Positions 7,217 to 16,064 of a stretch of DNA of 64,000 bases are shown here, piece after piece (positions within the stretch are counted from its first letter, which is position 1; every line of letters begins with the position of its first letter). The position numbers were made by a program, and so were the translations under genes. This DNA is from Salinarimonas rosea DSM 21201. Lineage in GTDB: Bacteria; Pseudomonadota; Alphaproteobacteria; Rhizobiales; Beijerinckiaceae. The notes beneath the pieces are model-generated. The model saw nothing but the letters and a program-made list of their open reading frames with translations. It ran no database searches and had not been told where the DNA came from. The stretch is taken from assembly GCF_000429045.1 (NCBI RefSeq), contig NZ_AUBC01000011.1, positions 1-64,000 on the forward strand, written 5' to 3'.

Positions 7217-10200
7217 TCACTTCTTCTCCTCGAGCTGCGCCTTCAGGGCGGCGAGCTTGGCGAAGGGCGAATCCGGGTCCGCCTGCTTCTCTCGGCGGGG
7301 CGGACGGGCCTGCTGGGGGCCGCCGCGGTCCTTGCCGCCGCCGCGCGGTGCGTCGGCCCCGCGGAAGACGTCCTTGCGTCCGCCGCCGGGACCGCCGCCC
7401 TTGCCGTGTCCCGCTCCGTTGCCCTTGCCGCTCGCCCGGCGCTCGTCACGACCCTCGCCGGGCGCATCCCGACGGCCCTGGCCGCCTTCGCGGCGCGGCT
7501 CGCCGCCCTGCCGGCCGGGAGCCTGTGCGCCCTCGCGGCGCGGGCCGCGCCCGTCCCGTCCGGGACGGTTGCCCTGGCGGCCGGAGCGACCGCGCCCCTC
7601 GCGCCGGCCCTGACGCCAGACGACGATCGTCTCGGTCGCGGCCGGCTCGCTCGGCGCGGCCTCGACGGCATCGGTCTCGCCGGCTTCGGTCTCGCCGGCT
7701 TCGGTTTCGCTCGGTGCGGCCTCCTCGGCCGGAGCCTCGGCGACCACGGGCTCGCTCGCGATCTCGAGGGTGGCTTCGGACACCGCGGCCTCGGGTGCGG
7801 CAGGCGTCTCGGCATGGGCCTCCGCCTCGGGCTCCACCGCAGCGACCGCGGTCTCGGCCATCTCCACCGGAGCGACCTCCGCCGAAGCGACCTCCGCGGG
7901 GGATGCCTCGGCCGGGGAGGCTTCGGGCGGATGCTCCGCCGCGTCCGCCTGCGGCTGCTCCTCGGCAACGGCCGGGGCGTCCGTCGCGTCCGGCTCGGCC
8001 GCGCCCGCATCCTCCGGAGCCGCCTCGCCTGCGGGCGCCTCGCTCGCGGCCGGCGCCGGCACCGGCGCGACCGGCGTCGTCGGCGCGGGCTTCAGGATCG
8101 CCGAGGTGATCGCCGGCCCGGCGCGCTCCTCGGAGACGTAGCCGAGCGAGCGCAGGATCTGGGCGAAGTCCTCGCCGGCGCAGCCGACCAGCGACGTCAT
8201 CGCCACCGTGCCGACGAAGCCGTCGCCCTCCGCGGCGCCCGCCGGCGGCTCACCGACGCTCTGCCCCGGCACGTAGGCGATGGCCGGGCGGATGAGGTCC
8301 GCCAGGCGCTCGAGGATGTCGACGCGCACGGCACGCCCACCGCAGACGCGGAAGCCGGCCGAGCGATAGAGGCCCTTGGCGACCTCGGTGTCCACGGGGA
8401 TCGACGTGCGCCCGGAGGAGGCGAGCGCGGCGATCTCGTCGATGCCCTTCTGATCGAGCCCGCCGTTCTTCAGCGCCCAGAGCTGCGCCGCCAGCGTGCG
8501 CGGAGCGGGCTTCATCAGCGCGGGGAGATAGAGATGGTAGGCGCCGAAGCGGATGCCCTTCTGGCGCAGCGCCGCACGGGCCTGCTGGTCGAGGCCGCGC
8601 ACCTCCTGGAGGACGCGCGAGCGCTCGAGCACGCCGAGCGCCTCGGCGATCTGGTAGGCGATGCCCTTGGCGATGCCCGTCAGGTCGGCGGCATCCTCCA
8701 TCTCGAGCAGGGGCCCGAGCGTGCGCACCACGTGCGCCTTGAGCCATGCCTGGAGACGACACTCGACCTTCTCCAGCGCGCCTCCGGTCAGGTGCTCGTC
8801 GGCGATGAGCCGCACCCGCGGCTCGAAGATCTTCTCGCCCGGCTCGAGCCGCGCCACCGGCTCGCCCTGCCAGCGGATGGTGCCGTCGTTGGAGAGGACG
8901 AAGGTCGTGTCGGCGGCCGTCGAGAACCGGTCGGCGCGCGCCTCGATCTCGCCCGCGAGACCCTTGACCGCGGCGTTGCGCAGGGTCTTCGCCTCGTCGC
9001 CCGTGGCGCCCGGGTCCGGCACGAAGACGAAGCCGGACAGGCGCCCGACGTGCTGACCCTCGACGCTCACGTCGCCGCTCGCCGAAATTTCCGCTTCAAG
9101 CATCGCGTTCTCTCTCAAGCGCCGCATCAGGACGCTGGTCCGCCGATCCACGAACCGGCTCGCCAGCCGCTCGTGCAGCGCATCCGACAGCTTGTCCTCT
9201 ACCCCACGCGCCACGCTCTGCCAATGCTCCGGATCGCGTAACCAGTCGGGTCGATTGGCGACGAAGGTCCAGGTCCTCACCTGGGCGATGCGGGCGGACA
9301 ACGTGTCGATATCGCCGTCGACGCGGTCGAGCAGCGAGATGTGGCGGCGAAACCAATCGTCGGGAACCGCCCCGTCGCGCATCAGGAAGAGGTAGATGGC
9401 GGAGACGAGGTCGGCGTGGCTCTGCGGCGACACCTTGCGATAATCGGGAACCTGGCAGACGTCCCAGAGCCGCTCGACCGCGGCGCGGCCGCTGGCGTGG
9501 TGGCGCACCGAATCGTCGCGCGCGAGGATCTCGAGTGCCGCGACGTCCTCGGCCATCGGTGCGCGGGTGAGGCCGTGCTCCCGGGGCACCTCGGCCAGCG
9601 CGCGCTGGAGCGCGTCGATGGAGCGGAAATCGAGGTCGGGGTTGCGCCACTGCAGGATCCGCGCGGGCTCGAACCGGTGTCCCTCCACCGCCTCGACGAT
9701 CTCGACGTCGAACGGGTCGCAGCGCCCCGACGTGCCGAACGTGCCGTCGTTGAGGTGGCGCCCGGCGCGCCCCGCGATCTGCCCGACCTCCGAGGGGTTG
9801 AGCCTGCGGAAACGGAAGCCGTCGAACTTGCGGTCGGCCGCGAAGGCGACGTGGTCGACGTCGAGGTTGAGCCCCATGCCGATGGCGTCGGTGGCGACGA
9901 GGTAGTCGACGTCGCCCGACTGGTAGAGCGCGACCTGGGCGTTCCGCGTGCGCGGCGAGAGCGCGCCGAGCACCACCGCCGCCCCGCCGCGCTGGCGGCG
10001 GATCAGCTCGGCGATGGCGTAGACCTCCTCCGCCGAGAAGGCGACGATGGCGGTGCGGGCGGGCAGGCGCGAGAGCTTCTTCGAGCCGGCGAAGGTCAGC
10101 TGCGAGAGCCGTGGGCGGGTGGTGACGTGCACGCCCGGTATGAGCGCCTTCACCAGCGGCTCCATGGTGGAGGAGCCGATGAGCAGCGTCTCCTCGCGGC

Positions 10201-10573
10201 CCCGCTGGTTGAGCAGGCGATCGGTGAAGACGTGCCCGCGGTCGAGATCGGCGGCGAGCTGGATCTCGTCGATCGCGACGAAGGCGAGGTCGAGGTCCCG
10301 CGGCATCGCCTCGGCGGTGCAGATCCAGTAGCGCGGGTGCTTCGGCTTGATCTTCTCCTCGCCGGTGACGAGGGCGACCGCGTCCGCGCCGGCGCGCTCA
10401 ACCACGCGGCCGTAGACCTCCCGCGCGAGCAGCCGCAGCGGCAGGCCGATCATGCCGGACGAATGGCCGAGCATCCGCTCGATGGCGAGATGCGTCTTGC
10501 CCGTGTTGGTGGGGCCGAGAACCGCGGTCACCCCGCGCGAGCGGGCCTGCGGCGGAAGGGTGAGGCGAGGCAT
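7217..10573 (-). CDS. Suv3-like DExH RNA helicase with long disordered C-terminal tail
   Basis: This 1118-residue helicase resembles mitochondrial Suv3. Walker A is GPTNTGKT (residues 20-27), the Walker B region reads AIDEIQLA, and motif VI contains QIAGRAGRH. The helicase core and Suv3 C-terminal part cover roughly residues 1-790. The last ~330 residues are low complexity: an Ala/Glu/Pro-rich acidic stretch, then an Arg/Gly-rich basic stretch, then a short conserved-looking end ([17 protein letters not shown]). Such tails commonly bind RNA or protein partners. The ATG at 10571-10573 directly precedes the helicase domain; a longer frame to 10918 would run antisense into rph and was not used. 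rph lies divergently upstream. Confidence 0.9.
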   Translation of the reverse strand: MPRLTLPPQARSRGVTAVLGPTNTGKTHLAIERMLGHSSGMIGLPLRLLAREVYGRVVERAGADAVALVTGEEKIKPKHPRYWICTAEAMPRDLDLAFVAIDEIQLAADLDRGHVFTDRLLNQRGREETLLIGSSTMEPLVKALIPGVHVTTRPRLSQLTFAGSKKLSRLPARTAIVAFSAEEVYAIAELIRRQRGGAAVVLGALSPRTRNAQVALYQSGDVDYLVATDAIGMGLNLDVDHVAFAADRKFDGFRFRRLNPSEVGQIAGRAGRHLNDGTFGTSGRCDPFDVEIVEAVEGHRFEPARILQWRNPDLDFRSIDALQRALAEVPREHGLTRAPMAEDVAALEILARDDSVRHHASGRAAVERLWDVCQVPDYRKVSPQSHADLVSAIYLFLMRDGAVPDDWFRRHISLLDRVDGDIDTLSARIAQVRTWTFVANRPDWLRDPEHWQSVARGVEDKLSDALHERLASRFVDRRTSVLMRRLRENAMLEAEISASGDVSVEGQHVGRLSGFVFVPDPGATGDEAKTLRNAAVKGLAGEIEARADRFSTAADTTFVLSNDGTIRWQGEPVARLEPGEKIFEPRVRLIADEHLTGGALEKVECRLQAWLKAHVVRTLGPLLEMEDAADLTGIAKGIAYQIAEALGVLERSRVLQEVRGLDQQARAALRQKGIRFGAYHLYLPALMKPAPRTLAAQLWALKNGGLDQKGIDEIAALASSGRTSIPVDTEVAKGLYRSAGFRVCGGRAVRVDILERLADLIRPAIAYVPGQSVGEPPAGAAEGDGFVGTVAMTSLVGCAGEDFAQILRSLGYVSEERAGPAITSAILKPAPTTPVAPVPAPAASEAPAGEAAPEDAGAAEPDATDAPAVAEEQPQADAAEHPPEASPAEASPAEVASAEVAPVEMAETAVAAVEPEAEAHAETPAAPEAAVSEATLEIASEPVVAEAPAEEAAPSETEAGETEAGETDAVEAAPSEPAATETIVVWRQGRREGRGRSGRQGNRPGRDGRGPRREGAQAPGRQGGEPRREGGQGRRDAPGEGRDERRASGKGNGAGHGKGGGPGGGRKDVFRGADAPRGGGKDRGGPQQARPPRREKQADPDSPFAKLAALKAQLEEKK

Positions 10574-10675
10574 CGGGCGGGCGGCTGGACCTGAGGGGAC
10601 GATGCGCGGCCCGGTCTCCGCGCTAGCGGGGAGCCCGGGCGGCCCGCCCGGAACGGGCGTCGAACGAAACGGGGG

Positions 10676-10707
10676 CGAATCGGCGATTCCGGAGGAATCC
10701 GGATTCG
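10676..10707. promoter_or_regulatory. Imperfect palindrome between helicase and rph
   Basis: A 32 bp imperfect inverted repeat lies in the 298 bp divergent gap between the helicase and rph genes. The arms are CGAATC..ATTCC and GGAAT..GATTCG around a short GGA centre. It could be an operator or part of a transcript leader. The rest of the gap holds a second short palindrome (TCTCGCGAGA, 10710-10719). No recognised regulator motif matches. Confidence 0.3.
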
Positions 10708-10871
10708 TTCTCGCGAGAGCGGCTCTCTCGCCTCCCCATATGGGGTCGGCTGCGGCCATTCCTAGAACGGATCGGACGCGAGCGCGAGAGGGGGGGCGAG
10801 ACCGGGGCTGCCGCGCCTTGCCCCGCATCCCCGCGAGGCGTAAGACGCGTGCCACCGACAACGGAGATCCC

Positions 10872-11588
10872 ATGATGCGGCCCTCGAAGCGCGCGCCCGA
10901 CGAGATGCGCCCCGTCACCCTCGAGCGCGGCGTCGTGCGCTATGCGGAAGGCTCGTGCATGGTCACCTTCGGCGAGACGAAGGTGCTGTGCGCCGCCTCG
11001 CTCGAGGAGCGCGGGCCGGGCTGGCTGCGCGGCACCGGCAAGGGCTGGGTCACGGCGGAGTACGCCATGCTGCCGCGCGCCACACACGAGCGCACCCGCC
11101 GCGAGGTGAATTCCGGCAAGCCGTCCGGCCGCACGCAGGAGATCCAGCGCCTCATCGGCCGCTCGCTGCGTGCCGTCGTCGATCTCCACGCCATCGGCGA
11201 GCGGCAGATCGTCGTCGACTGCGACGTGATCCAGGCGGACGGCGGCACGCGCACCGCCGCGATCACCGGCGCCTGGGTCGCGCTGCACGAGTGCTTCGCC
11301 TGGATGATGAAGCGCTCGATCATCTCGGTGAACCCGCTGCGCGACCACGTCGCGGCCGTGTCCTGCGGCATCCACCAGGGCAAGCCCGTGATCGACCTCG
11401 ACTACGCCGAGGACTCGGTCGCCGAGACGGATGCGAACTTCGTCATCACCGGCAAGGGGGGCATCGTCGAGGTGCAGGGCACGGCGGAGGGCGCGCCCTT
11501 CTCCGAGGAGGAGCTGATCGGCCTCCTCCACCTCGCCAAGGCGGGCGTCGCGGGCCTCGTCGAGAAGCAGAAGCAGGCCATCGCCTGA
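10872..11588 (+). CDS. rph: Ribonuclease PH
   Basis: This 238-residue phosphorolytic 3'-5' exoribonuclease trims tRNA 3' ends. The sequence follows the family end to end: [13 protein letters not shown] at the start, [57 protein letters not shown], and the C-terminal [17 protein letters not shown]. Two ATG codons sit in tandem; the first was used, with GGAG upstream. It heads a rightward run rph-rdgB-moeB with short spacings, so these are probably co-transcribed. The pairing of rph with rdgB is common in alphaproteobacteria. Confidence 0.97.
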   Translation: MMRPSKRAPDEMRPVTLERGVVRYAEGSCMVTFGETKVLCAASLEERGPGWLRGTGKGWVTAEYAMLPRATHERTRREVNSGKPSGRTQEIQRLIGRSLRAVVDLHAIGERQIVVDCDVIQADGGTRTAAITGAWVALHECFAWMMKRSIISVNPLRDHVAAVSCGIHQGKPVIDLDYAEDSVAETDANFVITGKGGIVEVQGTAEGAPFSEEELIGLLHLAKAGVAGLVEKQKQAIA

Positions 11589-11602
11589 CGGGAGCGCGAC
11601 AG

Positions 11603-12244
11603 ATGCAGCATCGCCGCCTCGAGGGCCCGGTCGTGATCGCGACCCACAACGCCGGCAAGCTCCGGGAGATGCGCGAGCTGCTCGCCCCGTTCGGCGTCGC
11701 GGCGACCTCGGCGGGCGAGCACGGCCTGCCCGTGCCCGACGAGACCGGCACGATGTTCTCCGAGAACGCGGCGATCAAGGCGCACGCCGCCGCGCAGGCG
11801 ACGGGCCTGCCCGCCATCTCCGACGACTCGGGCATCTGCGTGCTGGCGCTCGACGGCGCGCCGGGCCTGTTCTCCGCCGACTGGTCCGTGAACCGGGACT
11901 TCGGCCCGGCGATGGAGCGCGTGAAGCGCGAGCTCGACAAGCGTGCGGCGACCGACACGACCGCCTGGTTCGTCTCCGCCCTCGTCGTCGCCTGGCCGGA
12001 CGGGCGGGAGGAGCTGTTCGAGGGGCGTTGCCCCGGCGCGATCGTCTGGCCGCCGCGCGGCACGGCGGGCTTCGGCTACGACCCGATCTTCCTGCCCGAC
12101 GGCGAGACCCGCACCTTCGGCGAGATGACCGCGGACGAGAAGCACGGGATCGACTGGAGCGACCCGCACAGCGGCCTCTCCCACCGGGCGCGCGCCTTCC
12201 GGAAGCTCGCCGCCGCGGTCCTCGGCCCGCGTCGCGAGGGGTGA
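11603..12244 (+). CDS. rdgB: RdgB/HAM1 family XTP/dITP pyrophosphatase
   Basis: This 213-residue enzyme hydrolyses non-canonical purine nucleoside triphosphates (dITP, XTP), keeping them out of DNA and RNA. Family motifs are THNAGKLREM near the N-terminus, ENAAIKA, ISDDSGICVLALDGAPG, GTAGFGYDPIF and the C-terminal SHRARAFRKL. It begins 14 bp after rph and ends 1 bp before moeB, which supports a single operon. Confidence 0.96.
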   Translation: MQHRRLEGPVVIATHNAGKLREMRELLAPFGVAATSAGEHGLPVPDETGTMFSENAAIKAHAAAQATGLPAISDDSGICVLALDGAPGLFSADWSVNRDFGPAMERVKRELDKRAATDTTAWFVSALVVAWPDGREELFEGRCPGAIVWPPRGTAGFGYDPIFLPDGETRTFGEMTADEKHGIDWSDPHSGLSHRARAFRKLAAAVLGPRREG

Positions 12245-12245
12245 G

Positions 12246-13028
12246 ATGGCGCTGACGCCCGACGAGATCGCCCGCTACGCCCGCCACCTCGTCCTCCAGG
12301 ACGTCGGCGGGCCGGGACAGGCGCGGCTGAAGGCCGCGCGGGTGCTCGTCGTCGGCGCCGGCGGGCTCGGCGCGCCGCTGATCCAGTACCTCGCCGCGGC
12401 GGGAGTCGGCACGATCGGTATCGTCGACGACGACGTCGTCGATCTGGGCAACCTCCAGCGCCAGGTGATCCACGGCACGCCCGACGTGGGCCGCCCCAAG
12501 GTCGCGAGCGCGGCGGACGCGGTCGCCCGCCTCAACCCGCACGTCGGGGTCGAGACGCATCGTACCCGTCTCACCGAGGCGAACGCCCGCGACCTCGTCG
12601 CGGCCTACGACCTCGTAGCCGACGGATCGGACAATTTCGCCACCCGCTACGCGGTGTCCGACGCCTGCTTCCACGAGAAGCGCCCGCTGGTCACGGCGGC
12701 GCTCGGCCAGTTCGACGGGACGCTGACCACGATCCGCGCCCACGAGACCGGACCCGACGGGCGGCCGAACCCGACCTATCGCTGCCTCTTCCCCGACGCC
12801 CCGCCCCCGGGCGCGATCCCGACCTGCGCGGAGGCCGGCGTGCTCGGCGCGCTCGCGGGCGTGATGGGCTCCATGATGGCGATGGAGATCGTGCGCGAGA
12901 TCGTCGGCTTCGGCGAGGGTCTCGTCGGGCGCCTCCTCATGGTCGATGCCCGCGCCATGCGCTTCGAGACGCTGCGCTACGGCTGGCACCCGAGGAACCC
13001 GCTGAGCGGGACGCCCGACGCCGGCTGA
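12246..13028 (+). CDS. moeB: MoeB/ThiF-type sulfur-carrier adenylyltransferase
   Basis: This 260-residue E1-like enzyme adenylates the C-terminus of a small sulfur carrier such as MoaD or ThiS. The ATP-binding VVGAGGLG is at about residues 35-42, followed by DDDVVDLGNLQRQ, the conserved aspartate in ADGSDNF and the TCAEAGVLGAL segment. The paired CxxC zinc ligands of E. coli MoeB are not complete: the first reads TYRC and the C-terminal pair is missing. Zinc binding may therefore be lost. Whether it serves molybdopterin or thiamine synthesis cannot be decided here because no other gene of either pathway is nearby. It starts 1 bp after rdgB. Confidence 0.88.
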   Translation: MALTPDEIARYARHLVLQDVGGPGQARLKAARVLVVGAGGLGAPLIQYLAAAGVGTIGIVDDDVVDLGNLQRQVIHGTPDVGRPKVASAADAVARLNPHVGVETHRTRLTEANARDLVAAYDLVADGSDNFATRYAVSDACFHEKRPLVTAALGQFDGTLTTIRAHETGPDGRPNPTYRCLFPDAPPPGAIPTCAEAGVLGALAGVMGSMMAMEIVREIVGFGEGLVGRLLMVDARAMRFETLRYGWHPRNPLSGTPDAG

Positions 13029-13062
13029 TGACAAGCGGCGCCACGCCACCTAGAATCGCGGC

Positions 13063-14526
13063 ATGCGCACCGCTTCCTCCCGACGCTGGCCTTTGACGGT
13101 CCTGTTGCCGCTCGGCGTCTCGATCACGATGTTCGCGGTCGCCGTCGGCACGACGCAGATCGGCCTCGCCTTCCTGGAGAGCCGCGAGGTGCGGGCGCTC
13201 GAGGCCAAGGCCACGATCTTCCTCAATGCGCTCGCGGGCGTCGTCGCCCCACGACTCGGCGAGGGCGAGGCCGCGGTGGCCGATCTCCTCGACGACCCGC
13301 TCGCGTTCCGCGAGACCCTCGCCGAGGAGAGCCTCGTCGCGCGCTGGCGCGGGCCGGACGGCGTGGTGCGCTCGGTCTCCCGCGGCGATTCCGGCGGGGC
13401 CGACATGGCGCAGGCGCTCGCGGCGATCGCGCAGGCGCCGGCGAGCACCGTCGTCTTCGCCCGCGCCGAGCCGGGAACCCGCGCCATCATCGCCCGCGCC
13501 TACGAGGTCGCGGATGCGCGGCTGGAGCTCGTCGCCGCGCTCGACGCGAGCGATCTCGTGGCCGAGCTCTCCCGCAACGAGGCGTGGGCGATCGTCATCG
13601 ACCTCGTGCTCGCGACGATCGCGGCGCTCCTGACCTTCGCGATCACCCGACGCGCCGTCGCACCGCTCGACGCGCTCGCCCGCGAGCTGGTGACGCAGGA
13701 TGGGGCACGGGGCGATCGGAAGGTGGCGACGCGCCCGGCCAGTGCCGAGATCTCGCGCCTGCGCGACGCCATCACCACGCGGCTCGAGGCGGAGGAGGCG
13801 CGCAACCAGGCGCTCGCGGACCTCGGCGAGAAGGAGCGCAACGCGCTGCTCGCCAAGCTCGCCGCGGGCCTCGCGCACGAGGTGCGAAACCCGCTCGCCG
13901 GGCTGCTGAACGCCGTCTCGACCCTGCGTCGCTTCGGCGACAAGCCGGAGGTCCGCGCCGACACGCTCGACCTGATCGAGCGGGGCCTGCGCTCGATCGA
14001 GCGCGTCGCCGACGCCATGCTCTCCACCTACCGCCCCGCGCCGGGGCGGATGCGCTTCTCCCGCGAGGACCTGATGGACATCCAGCTCCTCGTCGCGCCC
14101 GAGGCGCGCCGGCGGCACGTTGCGCTCGACTGGGCCGTCGAGGCGATGCGTCCGATCGCGGCGGACACGGACGCGCTGCGCCAGATCCTGCTCAACCTCC
14201 TGCTCAACGCCTGCAAGGCCTCCCCCGAGCACGGCCGCGTCGGGCTCCGCGTCGAGCAGGAGCCGGGCGAGACGCGCTTCGCCGTCTCGGATTCGGGCCA
14301 GGGCATGCCCGAGGACGTGCTCGCCTTCGTCACCGAGGGGCGGGGCACGACGCCGCTCACCAAGGGCAAGGGCCTCGGCCTCTGGATGGTCTCGCGGCTG
14401 ATCGACGATCTCGGCGGCCAGATCCGCGTCGAGAGCCGCTCGGGCGAGGGGACCACGGTCGTCGTGCGGCTGCCGACCGGCCCCGTCGCCGAGGACGCGC
14501 GCGGGCTCACGGAGACGGCGTCGTGA
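13063..14526 (+). CDS. Membrane sensor histidine kinase
   Basis: This 487-residue two-component kinase has a first membrane segment at about residues 11-37, a periplasmic region of about 135 residues and a second membrane segment at about 177-197. A cytoplasmic linker follows, then the phosphoacceptor box GLAHEVRNPLAG (about residue 272), an N-box NLLLNACKA and a G-box KGLGLWMVSRL. Its stop codon overlaps the GTG start of the response-regulator gene, so the two form a cognate pair. The periplasmic domain matches no sensor I recognise, so the signal is unknown. Confidence 0.9.
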   Translation: MRTASSRRWPLTVLLPLGVSITMFAVAVGTTQIGLAFLESREVRALEAKATIFLNALAGVVAPRLGEGEAAVADLLDDPLAFRETLAEESLVARWRGPDGVVRSVSRGDSGGADMAQALAAIAQAPASTVVFARAEPGTRAIIARAYEVADARLELVAALDASDLVAELSRNEAWAIVIDLVLATIAALLTFAITRRAVAPLDALARELVTQDGARGDRKVATRPASAEISRLRDAITTRLEAEEARNQALADLGEKERNALLAKLAAGLAHEVRNPLAGLLNAVSTLRRFGDKPEVRADTLDLIERGLRSIERVADAMLSTYRPAPGRMRFSREDLMDIQLLVAPEARRRHVALDWAVEAMRPIAADTDALRQILLNLLLNACKASPEHGRVGLRVEQEPGETRFAVSDSGQGMPEDVLAFVTEGRGTTPLTKGKGLGLWMVSRLIDDLGGQIRVESRSGEGTTVVVRLPTGPVAEDARGLTETAS

Positions 14527-15902
14527 GCGAGCGCGCGCTGATCCTCGTCATCGAGGACGACGAGATCCTCGGCGCCTCCCTCCAGCAGCGTCTCGCGCTC
14601 GAAGGCTGGCACGTGCGCTGGGCGCGCTCCTGCGCCGAAGCGCTGGCTTCGATCGCCCGCCAGACGCCCGACGCCGTGATGTGCGACATCCGCCTGCCCG
14701 ACGGCGACGGCGAGAGCCTGATGCGCGACGTCTTCGCCCGCGCCGGCGCCGTGCCGACGATCTTCATGACGGCCTACGGCGGCATCGACCAGGCGGTGCG
14801 GCTCGTGCGCATGGGCGCGCGGGACTACGTGACGAAGCCCTTCGAGCTCGACGAGGTCGTGGACAAGCTGCGCGCCGCGACCGGCGGCGACGGCTCGGCG
14901 AAGACCGGTGAGGACGACGACGCGGCGGCGGACCCCTTCGCCTCCTTCGGTCTCTCGCCCGCGACCTCCGGGACGCGGCGCACGCTGGAGCGGATCGCCG
15001 ACGTCGACCTGCCGGTGCTCCTCACCGGCGAGACGGGGACGGGCAAGGAGGTCGCCGCGCGCTTCCTGCACGCCCAGAGCCGGCGCGGGGCCGGGCCGTT
15101 CGTCGCGGTCAACTGCGCGGCGCTGGCGCCGGAGCTCGTCGATTCGGCGCTGTTCGGTCACGAGAAGGGCGCCTTCACCGGCGCCCACGAGCGCCGTCTC
15201 GGCCTCGCGGAGACGGCGGGGGAGGGGACGCTGTTCCTCGACGAGATCGGCGAGCTCGATGCCGCCCTGCAGGCGAAGCTGCTGCGGCTCGTGCAGGAGC
15301 GCGAGCTGATGCGGGTGGGCGGCGTGCGGCCGGTCCCCTTCTGTGCGCGGCTCGTGTGCGCGACGCATCGCGACCTGGAGGCGGAGGTGGCCCGCGGCGT
15401 CTTCCGCGAGGACCTGTGGTATCGCATCAACGTGGTCACGATCCGCATCCCGGCGCTGCGGGAGCGCCCCGCGGAGATCGAGCCGCTGCTGCGCCGCTTC
15501 GTCGGCGAGGCCGGCCCGCGCCTGCGCGGAACGCGCGTTTCGCCCGCGCCGGACGCGATCGCGGCGGCGCAGGCCTACGACTGGCCGGGCAACGTGCGCG
15601 AGCTGAAGAACCGCGTCGAGCGGGCGGTGGCGCTGTGCGAGGAAGACGCGATCGGCGCGCCTGACCTGTTCCCCGATGCTCTCCCGAAGCCGCCGCCGGC
15701 GGGGTCTTCCACGGTCTCGAGCGCGCCGGCTGCGGCCGAGGGCCTGACGCTGGCCGAGGTTCGCGAGGCGGCGGAGAAGGCCCACATCGAGGCGATGCTG
15801 CGCGCCACCGGCAACGGCATCCAGGAGACCGCCCAGCGGCTGGGCGTCTCGCGCACCACGCTGTGGGAGAAGATGCGGCGGCTGGGGATCGCGGTGGAGT
15901 AA
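14523..15902 (+). CDS. NtrC-family sigma-54-dependent response regulator
   Basis: This 459-residue regulator has a receiver (about 5-120, phosphoacceptor in MCDIRLPDGDGES), an AAA+ domain (about 150-375) and a Fis-type helix-turn-helix at the C-terminus (ETAQRLGVSRTTLWEKMRRL). The AAA+ part shows Walker A GETGTGKE, the sigma-54 contact loop GAFTGA and LFLDEIGELD. It starts at a GTG overlapping the stop codon of the upstream kinase gene. Target genes are unknown and I see no clear -24/-12 promoter near the pair. The closest well-known relatives by architecture are NtrC- and DctD-type regulators. Confidence 0.92.
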   Translation: MSERALILVIEDDEILGASLQQRLALEGWHVRWARSCAEALASIARQTPDAVMCDIRLPDGDGESLMRDVFARAGAVPTIFMTAYGGIDQAVRLVRMGARDYVTKPFELDEVVDKLRAATGGDGSAKTGEDDDAAADPFASFGLSPATSGTRRTLERIADVDLPVLLTGETGTGKEVAARFLHAQSRRGAGPFVAVNCAALAPELVDSALFGHEKGAFTGAHERRLGLAETAGEGTLFLDEIGELDAALQAKLLRLVQERELMRVGGVRPVPFCARLVCATHRDLEAEVARGVFREDLWYRINVVTIRIPALRERPAEIEPLLRRFVGEAGPRLRGTRVSPAPDAIAAAQAYDWPGNVRELKNRVERAVALCEEDAIGAPDLFPDALPKPPPAGSSTVSSAPAAAEGLTLAEVREAAEKAHIEAMLRATGNGIQETAQRLGVSRTTLWEKMRRLGIAVE

Positions 15903-15907
15903 GCCGC

Positions 15908-16051
15908 CGCCCGCTTCCTCCCCGCAGGGGAGGAGTCCGTGCGAAGCACGGGCGGTGGGGCCGTTCAGCCATGCGGGCGAGCCGGCCCGCCGCCCTCCCC
16001 ACCCTCCGGCCTTCGGCCGTCGTCCTCCCCTGCGGGGAGGAATCGGGCGGT
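15908..16051. repeat. Intergenic palindromic repeat, copy 1 (modules A then B)
   Basis: A 144 bp element fills the gap between two convergent genes. Its ends are 28 bp inverted repeats with one mismatch (15908-15935 and 16024-16051), and 20 bp of each is exact. Each end is itself a hairpin (CCTCCCC-GCA-GGGGAGG and its mirror). Between them are a CCGTGC-GAA-GCACGG hairpin (module A) and CCGGCCTTCGGCC (module B). The same two modules recur at 55267-55415. It may act as a two-way transcription terminator or be a non-autonomous mobile repeat. Confidence 0.8.
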
Positions 16052-16064
16052 GAGTGTCGTCTCG

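Noticed and set aside
6683-9241. Long rightward open frame opposite the helicase gene
   Set aside because: It is a shadow of the GC-rich helicase coding strand, with Arg/Gly/Leu-rich low-complexity translation and no domain.
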